In this document: positions 1 to 5,510 of the stretch, piece after piece
Position numbering within the stretch: position 1 is the first letter of the stretch
How the letters are laid out: the number at the start of each line of letters is the position of its first letter
Source: Phenylobacterium sp.
Lineage (GTDB): Bacteria; Pseudomonadota; Alphaproteobacteria; Caulobacterales; Caulobacteraceae
DNA: 5,510 nt
Assembly (NCBI GenBank): GCA_025350885.1
Contig: JANXXA010000162.1
Location: 1-5,510, forward strand
Reading direction: 5' to 3'
Notes under the pieces: model-generated
Told to the model about the DNA's origin: nothing
Database searches by the model: none
What the model saw: only the letters and a program-made list of their open reading frames with translations
Program-made: the position numbers and the translations under genes

Positions 1-205
1 CCGCGTAATCCTCGAGCCACGCGAGCCGCCGTGCGCCGTAGACCCAGAACCCGCGCAGGAACCCGAGCTCGCCGACCGTGGCCCCGATGTACGCCGACAG
101 TCGAGCCCCGGCGGCGAGCACGAGCAGCACCGCGCCGGGGGACGCGTGCAGCCCGGTCGCCACGAACACGATCGACCCGACGTAGGCGGCGCCGAATCCG
201 GAGGC
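1..205 (-). pseudogene. Fragment of an ABC exporter (membrane domain just before the ATPase domain), actinobacterial-like
   Basis: Read on the minus strand, with codons whose highest base is at 211, 208 and so on down to 4, this stretch is open and gives a membrane-protein-like sequence. It has a hydrophobic segment (AAYVGSIVFVATGL), then SPGAVLLVLAAGARLSAYIG, then GELGFLRGFW and RRLAWLEDYA. From memory of the family, this succession matches the last transmembrane helices and the linker to the nucleotide-binding domain in actinobacterial ABC transporters with fused permease and ATPase. The Walker A motif would lie beyond the window edge. Towards position 205 the similarity stops and the coding part of a plus-strand pseudouridine synthase begins, with no room for the rest of the membrane domain. 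It is therefore a remnant or one side of a chimeric join. No start codon or stop codon is visible. The family call is fairly secure; the exact breakpoint (about 190-212) and the actinobacterial origin are inferred. Confidence 0.6.
200..204 (+). promoter_or_regulatory. Shine-Dalgarno site supporting the GTG start at 212
   Basis: GGAGG sits 7 bases before the GTG at 212, good spacing for a ribosome binding site. It lies right at the suspected junction with the ABC-transporter fragment, so the match may be fortuitous. It is the only sequence evidence for choosing this start. Confidence 0.4.
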
Positions 206-211
206 GACCGG

Positions 212-1291
212 GTGGCCAAGATGCTGGCCCGGGCCGGGGTTGCCTCGCGCCGCGAGGTCGAGCGGTTGATCGAGGCCGGCCGCGTGGCGCTGAACGGCAA
301 GGTCCTGACCACGCCGGCGGTCAAGGTCGAGCGGGGAGACATCCTGACGGTCGACGGCGCCGTGGTCACCGAGGCCGAGCCCGCGCGCCTCTTTCGCTAT
401 CATAAGCCGATCGACCTGGTGACCAGCCACAACGACCCGCAGGGGCGCCCGACGGTGTTCGCCGCCCTGCCCGCCGGCCTGCCGCGGTTGATCTCGGTAG
501 GCCGCCTGGACATCAATTCCGAGGGCCTGCTGCTGTTGACCAATGACGGCGGCCTGGCCCGCGCCCTGGAAATGCCGGCCACCGGCATCGTCCGCCGCTA
601 TCGCGCCCGCGCGCGTGGCCGGGTGACCCAGGAAAAGCTCGACACCCTGAAGGCCGGCATCACCGTCGAGGGCGTCCACTATGGCGCGATCGACGCCCAC
701 CTCGACAAGGCCAAGGAAGGTCCGCAAGGCGCCAACCTGTGGATCACCGTGGTGCTGGCCGAGGGCAAGAACCGCGAAGTGCGGCGTGTGCTGGAGGCGC
801 TGGGCCTGAAGGTCAACCGCCTCATCCGCCTGTCCTATGGTCCCTTCGTCCTGGGGACGCTGATGCCCGGGGATGTCGAGGAAGTGGGTCCAAGAGTGAT
901 CCGCGAACAGCTGGCCGAGCACATCGCGCCGGCCAACCTGCCCAAGGGTGATCGGCCCTTGTGGAAGAAGCCCGCCGCCGTGGCCGCAGGGCCAAGGCGC
1001 GGGGCGGTGGAGATTGATCGCGGCGGCAAGCCGGCGGGCCGCGCCGGCAAACCTGCCCGGCGGCTGCGCAAGGCGCCGATCGGCGAACCGTCGGCGAAGA
1101 TTGAATACAAGGCCGGCTGGGCCAAGCCCAAGCGCAAACCCGCGACTACACCTAAAGCGCCTGGATCGAAGCGGGGGCCCGGCCCGCCTTCAGGCCCGCG
1201 CGGGCCGAAGCCGTCCGCATCACCGCCTGGAACGAACGGCGCTCGTCGGCCAGGCCCTCCGCGAGCGGGCGGTCCAGGGCGGCGCGGGTGA
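212..1291 (+). CDS. rRNA pseudouridine synthase, RsuA/RluB/RluE/RluF family, with long basic tail
   Basis: This enzyme isomerises a specific uridine in rRNA to pseudouridine. Counting from the GTG at 212, an S4 RNA-binding domain occupies about residues 1-48 (LARAGVASRREVERLI). The catalytic domain runs from about 58 to 235. Its signature GRLDINSEGLLLLTNDG holds the presumed catalytic Asp100, and the KNREVRR and NRLIRLSYGP segments are typical of the family. Residues from about 245 to 359 form a low-complexity tail rich in Lys, Arg, Pro and Gly, common in alphaproteobacterial members. The start is uncertain. GGAGG at 200-204 lies 7 bases before GTG 212, but the residues just upstream (GDR before VAK) also fit the family consensus, so the native N-terminus may have been longer and lost at the junction near 200. 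A GTG at 146 would add residues that are antisense to the ABC fragment. The last 140 bases overlap the convergent hydratase gene. Whether the target is 23S (RluB-type) or 16S rRNA (RsuA-type) cannot be told. Confidence 0.9.
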   Translation: MAKMLARAGVASRREVERLIEAGRVALNGKVLTTPAVKVERGDILTVDGAVVTEAEPARLFRYHKPIDLVTSHNDPQGRPTVFAALPAGLPRLISVGRLDINSEGLLLLTNDGGLARALEMPATGIVRRYRARARGRVTQEKLDTLKAGITVEGVHYGAIDAHLDKAKEGPQGANLWITVVLAEGKNREVRRVLEALGLKVNRLIRLSYGPFVLGTLMPGDVEEVGPRVIREQLAEHIAPANLPKGDRPLWKKPAAVAAGPRRGAVEIDRGGKPAGRAGKPARRLRKAPIGEPSAKIEYKAGWAKPKRKPATTPKAPGSKRGPGPPSGPRGPKPSASPPGTNGARRPGPPRAGGPGRRG

Positions 1292-1946
1292 GCCGTTTGG
1301 CGTAGGCCAAGCCCTCCGCCCCGCGTTGCTCCCACTCGGCCGCCATCTCCAAGGCGCGCGCCAATGGGTCGGCGGCGATCTCGTGGACAGCGCCGATGCG
1401 TAGTGCTTCCTCGGAGGAGAACGTCAGGCCGCGCAGGATGATCTCCAACGCCTTGGCCTCGCCCACCACCCGCGGCAGCCGCTGGGTTCCGCCGCCGCCC
1501 GGGAAGATGCCGACCCGGGTCTCCGGCAGGCCGATGGCCTCGACGCCGGGACCGGCGATGCGTAGGTCGCAGGCCAGCGCAAGCTCGAAACCGCCGCCCA
1601 TGCACAGGCCGTTGATAGCCGCGATCACGGGCTTGGGCGCCTCGGCGATGACATCCACCAGCGCGAGATAACCGCCGGCGGCGCGCCCGTCCCAGTCCGG
1701 CGGAGGCGGGGCGGTGTCCGTGGCCGCGTCGCTGGCGATGGAAAGCTCGCCCACGTCGTAGTGGCGGATGAAGATCCCCGGCACGCCGCCGGTGATGATG
1801 ATCGAGCGCACGGCGGGATCCTCGGTCAGCGGGCGGACCTTATCCAGCATCTCCTGGGCCCCGACGCCGGTCATGGTCCCGTAGGGCGGATTGGCATAGG
1901 TGACGACAGCCGCGCCGCGGCGACGCTCGATGCTGACCAGACTCAT
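1152..1946 (-). CDS. Enoyl-CoA hydratase/isomerase (crotonase) family protein
   Basis: This 264-residue protein has the usual length of a crotonase-fold acyl-CoA enzyme. The core is clear: AAINGLCMGGGFELALACD (109-127) carries the second oxyanion-hole glycine and Glu121, and GLPETRVGIFPGGGGTQRL (139-157) carries Glu142. These align with the two catalytic glutamates of rat mitochondrial hydratase, so both are retained. The first oxyanion segment is unusual: where hydratases have a pattern like FSAGADLKEL, this protein has FIRHYDVGEL (59-68), followed by a Pro/Asp-rich insertion (about 72-90). Substrate and exact reaction (hydration, isomerisation or other) are therefore uncertain. The start is ATG 1946, preceded by AAGGGAGG at 7 bases, and MSLVSIERR fits the family's first strand. 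The C-terminus (SARAGLKAGRAPASIQAL) does not show the KRPP-type ending common in the family. The gene is divergent from rsmD and convergent with the pseudouridine synthase, overlapping it by 140 bp. It is probably cytoplasmic and transcribed alone. Confidence 0.93.
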   Translation of the reverse strand: MSLVSIERRRGAAVVTYANPPYGTMTGVGAQEMLDKVRPLTEDPAVRSIIITGGVPGIFIRHYDVGELSIASDAATDTAPPPPDWDGRAAGGYLALVDVIAEAPKPVIAAINGLCMGGGFELALACDLRIAGPGVEAIGLPETRVGIFPGGGGTQRLPRVVGEAKALEIILRGLTFSSEEALRIGAVHEIAADPLARALEMAAEWEQRGAEGLAYAKRLTRAALDRPLAEGLADERRSFQAVMRTASARAGLKAGRAPASIQAL

Positions 1947-2031
1947 CACGCGGCCTCCCTTGATTGTTGTCCCGAAAGCTTGGATCGAAGGCGCGGGCGG
2001 GGCAAGGCCGCTGGCGGGAAGGCTTGCAGCT
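1947..2031. promoter_or_regulatory. Divergent intergenic region between the hydratase gene and rsmD
   Basis: These 85 bases separate two divergent start codons and should hold both promoters. I see the two ribosome binding sites: AAGGGAGG for the minus gene, and GGGAAGG at 2016-2022, which is 9 bases before the rsmD ATG. I do not see convincing -35/-10 pairs. TTGATTG and TTGTCCC (1960-1973) resemble -35 elements but have no matching -10. No operator palindrome stands out. Confidence 0.45.
1954..1961 (-). promoter_or_regulatory. Strong Shine-Dalgarno site of the hydratase-family gene
   Basis: On the minus strand this reads AAGGGAGG, 7 bases before ATG 1946. It decides the start of the crotonase-family gene and rules out the much longer upstream extension of the same frame (to about 2360), which runs antisense to rsmD. 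Confidence 0.7.
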
Positions 2032-2613
2032 ATGCGTATCGGCTCCGGCAGCTTCCGCGGCAAAGCACTGGTCACCCCGATGGGCGCGGCCGTCCGGCCA
2101 ACCTCCGACCGCGCGCGCCAGGCGATTTTCAACATTCTTGAGCATGCTTCCTGGTCGACGGGGGTCCGCGACGCACGCGTCATCGACCTTTTCGCCGGTT
2201 CCGGCGCGCTGGGTCTGGAAGCCCTGTCTAGAGGGGCGGCGTTCTGCCTGTTCGTCGAGACCGACGAGGCCGCGCGCGGCGCCATCCGTCGCAACATCGA
2301 GGCCCTGTCGCCAGACGGGGGCCTGTTCGGAGCCACCCGCGTCCACCGCCGCGACGCCACCGACCCGGGGATGCTTCCCGGCGGCGACGGTCCTCCGTTC
2401 GATCTGGCCTTCCTCGACCCGCCCTACGCCAGGGGACTCGGCGAACAGGCGTTGGAAAAGCTCGCCGCCGGAACCTGGCTTGCGCCCGGCGCCATCGTGG
2501 TGTTCGAACGCGGCGTGGGCGAGCCCGACGTCAGCGCGCCAGGCTACGAGATGCTGGACGTTCGCGGCTATGGCGCGGCGCGGGTCTACTTCCTCCGTTT
2601 CGAAGGCGCGTGA
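2032..2613 (+). CDS. rsmD: 16S rRNA (guanine966-N2)-methyltransferase RsmD
   Basis: RsmD uses S-adenosylmethionine to methylate G966 of 16S rRNA during small-subunit assembly. The 193-residue product has the normal length and all family marks. The N-terminal MRIGSGSFRGKAL is followed by the family signature RPTSDRARQAIFNIL (22-36). The SAM-binding motif I is VIDLFAGSGALGLEALSRGA (50-69). An acidic residue follows at the end of the second strand (VETDEA, 75-80), and the catalytic DPPY sits in LAFLDPPYARG (126-136). The start at ATG 2032 is supported by GGGAAGG 9 bases upstream and by the family N-terminus. A longer reading from about 1900 would run into the divergent gene and is rejected. The gene points toward mutL; the IS630 element begins 10 bases after its TGA stop and leaves the coding sequence intact. 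No terminator hairpin with a T-run follows it. Confidence 0.96.
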   Translation: MRIGSGSFRGKALVTPMGAAVRPTSDRARQAIFNILEHASWSTGVRDARVIDLFAGSGALGLEALSRGAAFCLFVETDEAARGAIRRNIEALSPDGGLFGATRVHRRDATDPGMLPGGDGPPFDLAFLDPPYARGLGEQALEKLAAGTWLAPGAIVVFERGVGEPDVSAPGYEMLDVRGYGAARVYFLRFEGA

Positions 2614-2623
2614 CCGTCCGCTA

Positions 2624-2635
2624 GAGCGTTCGACG
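2624..2635 (+). repeat. Left terminal inverted repeat of the IS630 element
   Basis: GAGCGTTCGACG pairs imperfectly (9 of 12) with the right end and is preceded by TA at 2622-2623. It also forms the first part of a perfect 6-bp stem palindrome, GAGCGT-TCG-ACGCTC (2624-2638), that contains part of the transposase stop codon. Confidence 0.8.
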
Positions 2636-2636
2636 C

Positions 2637-3236
2637 TCAAGTTGACGCATATCCATCGTGGATGAAGTAGTTGAGGCATTCCGCTGGCGTGAAGTCGTCG
2701 AGGAGGATGCCGATCCTGCGCCACAGGTCCTCGACGGTTCGTTCCGCAGCCTTTCTGAGGAGGCCCTTCAGCTTGGCGAAGGCGAGTTCGATGGGGTTCA
2801 GGTCGGGGGAGTAGGGCGGCAGATAGGAGAGGGTGGCGCCCGCACCCTCGATGGCTTGGCGGACCCCATCGACCTTGTGGCTGCTGAGGTTGTCTATCAC
2901 GACGATGTCGCCGGGCGAGAGCGTGGGCGCCAGGACGCGCTCGACGTAGACGCGGAAGGCGTCACCGTTCATGGGTCCGTCGAGCACCCATGGCGCGACC
3001 AGACCTGTGCAGCGCAGGCCGCAGGTGAAGGTGGTGGACTTCCAGTGACCCCAGGGCGTCTTACAGATGAGCCGCTGGCCGACCGCGCACCGCCCGTGGG
3101 CGCGGGTCATCTTGGTGTTGGCTCCGGTCTCGTCGATAAAAACCAGCTTGGTCGGATCAAGACCCGCCTGGCCGGCTTTCCAGTTCTGGCGGGCGGCGGC
3201 CACGTCCGGCCGGTCCTGCTCGGCCGCGTGCAGGGT
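2637..3236 (-). CDS. IS630 transposase, catalytic part (orfB, DDE domain)
   Basis: This frame carries the DDE catalytic core that cuts and rejoins DNA at TA sites. Taking the in-frame reading from ACC at 3236 ([19 protein letters not shown]), it gives about 199 residues. The three acidic residues are visible: the first Asp in [13 protein letters not shown], the second in [12 protein letters not shown], and Glu in [16 protein letters not shown]. There are 34 residues between the last two, the spacing expected for IS630. The C-terminal helices ([20 protein letters not shown]) are present, and the stop at 2637-2639 lies only 13 bases from the IS end. The frame has no good start codon of its own; the first GTG (3203) is an internal codon of a conserved segment. 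Expression therefore needs a frame change from orfA at the A8 run, giving a protein of about 314 residues, close to family length. No internal stop or missing catalytic residue is seen. Confidence 0.87.
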   Translation of the reverse strand, partial: TLHAAEQDRPDVAAARQNWKAGQAGLDPTKLVFIDETGANTKMTRAHGRCAVGQRLICKTPWGHWKSTTFTCGLRCTGLVAPWVLDGPMNGDAFRVYVERVLAPTLSPGDIVVIDNLSSHKVDGVRQAIEGAGATLSYLPPYSPDLNPIELAFAKLKGLLRKAAERTVEDLWRRIGILLDDFTPAECLNYFIHDGYAST

Positions 3237-3582
3237 TTTTTTTGAAGCTGACCCGGTGACGTCTGAAAAAGCGACACAGCGAGGCGTCCGAGGTCTTCAG
3301 CCCCAGCTCGACATCGATCCGCAGCACCATGGCCTCAAGCGTCAGATCCGGCTGCGCCAACACCAACGAGGTCAGCCAGTCCTTGTGAGCCTCCAGCGGC
3401 GAGCGGCTCTTGCCTCCCCGCTGGCGCGGACTGACCTTGCCCGTCTCACCCTCCAGCTCCACCCACCGGATCGCCGAAGACGCGCTCACCCGAAAATGCG
3501 CCGCCGCCTGGCGTCGGGACTTCCCAGCCGCCACCTCGGCCACAACACGCTCACGAAGGTCGTCCGAATGCGCCGCGCCCAT
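3157..3582 (-). CDS. IS630 transposase, N-terminal part (orfA, helix-turn-helix)
   Basis: This 141-residue frame encodes the DNA-binding half of an IS630 transposase. Residues 5-45 contain a winged-helix or helix-turn-helix unit of the kind that binds the terminal repeats ([20 protein letters not shown], then [14 protein letters not shown]). Residues about 80-115 form the second small domain ([15 protein letters not shown]) that normally leads straight into the catalytic domain. Family similarity stops at Lys115, exactly at the run of eight A (3236-3243). The remaining 26 residues (NPARGRAG onward, rich in Arg, Gly and Pro) are out-of-frame reading before a chance stop. The ATG at 3582 is preceded by GGGAGGGATC, a strong but closely spaced ribosome binding site. 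The functional product is presumably the orfA-orfB fusion; orfA alone could act as a terminal-repeat-binding repressor, which is inference. Confidence 0.85.
   Translation of the reverse strand: MGAAHSDDLRERVVAEVAAGKSRRQAAAHFRVSASSAIRWVELEGETGKVSPRQRGGKSRSPLEAHKDWLTSLVLAQPDLTLEAMVLRIDVELGLKTSDASLCRFFRRHRVSFKKNPARGRAGPAGRGRRPPELESRPGGS
3236..3243 (-). other. Eight-A run joining the two transposase frames (slippage site)
   Basis: On the minus strand the sequence is TTC, then eight A, then CCCTG. Frame A reads F-K-K-N-P and runs off into unrelated residues. The family-like continuation T-L-H-A-A-E-Q needs one base skipped (+1), or two bases re-read (-2). Seven or ten A would put both halves in one frame. 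The run could be a programmed ribosomal or polymerase slippage site, a real inactivating indel, or a homopolymer sequencing error. Confidence 0.75.
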
Positions 3583-3669
3583 GATCCCTCCCGACTCAGA
3601 GGCCCCATGGACTCACCATTCCAAAGCGCCAGGGAATCCCACCCGCGATCACATTCGATTCATCTCAGC
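3583..3669 (-). promoter_or_regulatory. IS630 leader between the right end and the transposase start
   Basis: These 87 bases should hold the transposase promoter. The ribosome binding site GGGAGGG is clear just before ATG 3582. A short inverted repeat, ATTCC and GGAAT about 10 bases apart, lies at roughly 3619-3639. I cannot identify a convincing -35/-10 pair. Confidence 0.4.
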
Positions 3670-3681
3670 CGTTGGATGCTC
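3670..3681 (-). repeat. Right terminal inverted repeat of the IS630 element
   Basis: Read inward on the minus strand this is GAGCATCCAACG, followed outside by TA at 3682-3683. Unlike the left end it does not fold on itself. Its outermost G supplies the last base of the mutL TAG stop codon. Confidence 0.8.
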
Positions 3682-5510
3682 TAGCGCCGCCCGAACAGCC
3701 GCTCGATGTCGGCCAGCTTCAGTTCCACATAGGTCGGGCGGCCGTGGTTGCACTGGCCGGAGTGGGGCGTGGCCTCCATCTGGCGCAGCAACGCGTTCAT
3801 TTCAGCCGCCGCCAGCCTGCGGCCGGCCCTGACCGAGCCGTGGCAGGCCATGGTCGAGCAGACGTCCTCCAACCGTTCCTTCAGCGCCAGCGCTTGGCCG
3901 TTCTCGGCCAGATCGTCGGCGATGTCGCGGACCAGACCCTGAACGTCGGTCTCGCCTAGCAGCGCCGGGGTCTCGCGGACCAGCACCGCGCCCGGCCCGA
4001 ACGGCTCGACCATCAGGCCCAGCGCCGCAAGCTCTTCAGCCTTAGCGCAGACCCGCTCGGCTTCGGCAGGATCCAGCTCGACCACCTCCGGCAGCAGCAA
4101 CGCCTGGCGCATGACGCCGCCGTCGGCCATCTCGTGCTTCATCCGTTCATAGACCAGCCGCTCGTGGGCGGCGTGCTGATCGACGATGACCACCCCGTCA
4201 CGGGTCTGGGCGACGATATAGGTCTCGTGCACCTGGGCCCGCGCCGCGCCCAGCGGGAAATCGACCGGATCTAACAGCGGGGCGGGTCCGCCATCCTCGC
4301 TCACGCCAGCCTCCCCATAGTCCCAATGCGGTTCGGCGCGGGCGGAGACTTCGGTCAGGCCGGGGATTGACTGCACGGCAGCGGCCAGCGCAGACGGCTG
4401 CCAGCCCCCCTGTCGCCAAGCCGAATAGCCGGCGGACGACGACGGCGGGCTGTAGCCGCCGGGCCGGAACCCGCCCAGCGCGGCGCTGGAGACGGTGGTC
4501 GAGGCCCGGTGCCCCGCGCCGGCGAGCGCGTGGCGCAGACCGCCGATGATCAAGCCGCGCACCAGGCCCGGGTCGCGGAACCGGACCTCGGCCTTGGCGG
4601 GGTGGACGTTGACGTCCACATAGGCCGTATCGAGCTCGATATAGAGCGCCGCCAGCGGGTGTCGGTCGCGGGCGAGGAAGTCGGCGTAGGCGGCTCTGAG
4701 CGCACCTTGGAGCAGTCGGTCGCGCACTGGGCGGCCGTTGACGAACAGATACTGGTGGCCCGCGTTGCCGCGGTTGTAGGTCGGCAGGCCGGCGAACCCC
4801 GACAGCCGCACGCCCTCGCGCTCGTGGTCCAGTGCGATGGCGTTCTCCGAAAACTCTCGGCCCATGATCGCCGCCAGCCGGGCCAGCCGGCCGTCAGGCC
4901 CCGGCGCCTCGGCCGGCAGGCGGATCGTGCGCCGGCCGTCGAGGTCGAGGCTGAAGGCGACGGTCTCGTGGGCCATCGCCTGGCGCTTGATCTCCTCGGC
5001 GATAGCCATGGCTTCGGCCCGCTCGGACTTCATGAACTTCAGCCGCGCCGGCGTGGCGTAGAAGAGGTCGCGGACCTCCACCCGCGCGCCGTGCGGATCG
5101 GGGAAGGCGGCGGGTGTGACCGGGCCCACGGCGCCAGCCTCGACGAAGATCGCGTGGGCGTCGGCCTGGCTCCCGTCCGGGATCCGCGCCCGGCTGGAGA
5201 TCGACAGCCGGGCCACCGAGCCGATCGACGGCAGGGCCTCGCCGCGAAAGCCCAGCGTCGAGATGTGCAGCAGGTCGTAGTCGCCGGCCGCGTCAGGGCT
5301 GAGCTTGGAGGTAGCGTGCCGCTCGATAGCCAGCGACAGCTCATCGGCGGCCAGACCCTGGCCGTCGTCAGCCACCAGGATGCGGCTCAGGCCGCCGCCA
5401 TCGGCCTGCACCTCGACCCGGGTCGCCCCGGCGTCCAGGGCGTTTTCCACCAGCTCCTTGACCGCGCTCGCCGGGCGTTCCACCACCTCGCCGGCGGCGA
5501 TGCGGTTGAC
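3681..5510 (-). CDS. mutL: DNA mismatch repair protein MutL, N-terminus cut by the window edge
   Basis: MutL couples MutS mismatch recognition to strand incision and removal. The visible 609 residues begin [20 protein letters not shown], so only about 10 residues before this conserved start are outside the window. The GHKL ATPase motifs are all present: ENALDAGA (22-29), DDGQG (48-52), ATSKL (66-70) and [10 protein letters not shown] (87-96). A disordered Pro/Ser/Gly linker separates the N-terminal part from the C-terminal dimerisation domain. That domain carries [12 protein letters not shown] (444-455), an exact match to the endonuclease motif DQHA(X)2E(X)4E, plus the metal-site motifs ACHG (555-558) and CNHGRP (587-592). 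It is thus a nicking-type MutL, as in organisms without MutH, and unlike the E. coli protein. The last codons (IERLFGRR, then TAG) end exactly at the IS630 element, whose terminal base completes the stop. The protein appears intact. GTG 5486 is an internal valine, not the start. Confidence 0.97.
   Translation of the reverse strand, partial: VNRIAAGEVVERPASAVKELVENALDAGATRVEVQADGGGLSRILVADDGQGLAADELSLAIERHATSKLSPDAAGDYDLLHISTLGFRGEALPSIGSVARLSISSRARIPDGSQADAHAIFVEAGAVGPVTPAAFPDPHGARVEVRDLFYATPARLKFMKSERAEAMAIAEEIKRQAMAHETVAFSLDLDGRRTIRLPAEAPGPDGRLARLAAIMGREFSENAIALDHEREGVRLSGFAGLPTYNRGNAGHQYLFVNGRPVRDRLLQGALRAAYADFLARDRHPLAALYIELDTAYVDVNVHPAKAEVRFRDPGLVRGLIIGGLRHALAGAGHRASTTVSSAALGGFRPGGYSPPSSSAGYSAWRQGGWQPSALAAAVQSIPGLTEVSARAEPHWDYGEAGVSEDGGPAPLLDPVDFPLGAARAQVHETYIVAQTRDGVVIVDQHAAHERLVYERMKHEMADGGVMRQALLLPEVVELDPAEAERVCAKAEELAALGLMVEPFGPGAVLVRETPALLGETDVQGLVRDIADDLAENGQALALKERLEDVCSTMACHGSVRAGRRLAAAEMNALLRQMEATPHSGQCNHGRPTYVELKLADIERLFGRR

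Larger units (their letters stand above)
2624..3681 (-). mobile_element. Complete IS630-family insertion sequence (about 1058 bp) flanked by TA
   Basis: Both ends can be placed from the sequence. The left end reads GAGCGTTCGACG inward from 2624. The right end, read inward on the minus strand from 3681, is GAGCATCCAACG. The two match at 9 of 12 positions, and the three differences are transitions. Each end is flanked by the dinucleotide TA (2622-2623 and 3682-3683), the target duplicated by IS630/mariner-type elements. Inside is a DDE transposase with an N-terminal helix-turn-helix domain, in two overlapping frames, plus about 99 bases of leader at the right end. The element sits between the convergent 3' ends of rsmD and mutL. 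Its GC content resembles the host DNA, so it is probably adapted to this or a related genome. There are no passenger genes. Confidence 0.9.

Noticed and set aside
146..211. Upstream GTG start (146) extending the pseudouridine synthase
   Set aside because: The extra residues (QPGRHEHDRP and following) are antisense to the recognisable ABC-exporter segment and lack a ribosome binding site. Only the last few (GDR) could be native.
835..1605. Long minus-strand open frame across the synthase tail and hydratase gene
   Set aside because: It is Arg/Gly/Pro-rich shadow translation of GC-rich coding DNA, in a different frame from the true gene, with no family resemblance.
1900..2031. Longer plus-strand reading of rsmD from about 1900
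   Set aside because: It would overlap the start of the divergent hydratase gene. RsmD begins at MRIGSGSFRG, with its own ribosome binding site.
1947..2360. Longer minus-strand reading of the hydratase gene (about 402 residues)
   Set aside because: The extension runs antisense through rsmD. The family N-terminus and a strong Shine-Dalgarno site place the start at 1946.
1840..2724. Minus-strand open frame opposite rsmD
   Set aside because: It is antisense shadow of rsmD, crosses the IS boundary and shows no recognisable domain.
2658..3245. Plus-strand open frame opposite the transposase
   Set aside because: It is the complement of a clear DDE domain; its acidic and Gly-rich composition is that of a shadow frame.
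5484..5486. GTG 5486 as the mutL start
   Set aside because: The conserved VNRIAAGE lies immediately upstream in frame, so this GTG encodes an internal valine. The true start is outside the window.
1..5510. CRISPR array, tRNA, rRNA, riboswitch or defence system
   Set aside because: I saw no direct repeat series, no clover-leaf or conserved rRNA segment and no unexplained gene cluster. All long stretches are accounted for by the listed genes.

Overview
The window looks like chromosomal DNA from a high-GC alphaproteobacterium, most likely Caulobacterales (Caulobacter/Phenylobacterium type). That placement rests on the protein flavour (MutL, RsmD, a long-tailed RsuA/RluB-type pseudouridine synthase), GC-rich codon use and purine-rich Shine-Dalgarno sites. 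It is inference; no search was run. Both ends cut through genes, so this could be a short assembly contig.

Layout from left to right. Positions 1 to about 205 hold, on the minus strand, a fragment of an ABC exporter. It resembles actinobacterial proteins and does not belong with its neighbours. It butts directly onto a plus-strand rRNA pseudouridine synthase gene (from about 212 to 1291), whose 3' end overlaps by 140 bp a convergent enoyl-CoA hydratase/isomerase family gene (1152-1946, minus). An 85-bp divergent spacer separates that gene from rsmD (2032-2613, plus), the 16S rRNA guanine-N2 methyltransferase. A complete IS630-family insertion sequence follows (2624-3681), flanked by TA duplications, with its transposase split into two frames at a run of eight A. 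The rest (3681-5510, minus) is mutL, complete except for roughly the first ten codons.

Functionally this is ordinary housekeeping sequence: two rRNA-modification enzymes, a mismatch-repair protein with an intact nuclease-type C-terminal domain, and one acyl-CoA enzyme with an unusual active-site segment. rsmD and mutL are convergent. Removing the IS and one TA leaves only 7 bp between their stop codons, so the IS landed in a very tight convergent junction, inside the mutL stop codon, without damaging either protein.

I found no undescribed multi-gene system. The points most worth checking are the abrupt junction near position 200 (chimera or recombination), the IS insertion at the mutL stop, the +1/-2 frame change in the transposase, the convergent coding overlap, and the atypical oxyanion-hole segment of the hydratase-like protein.
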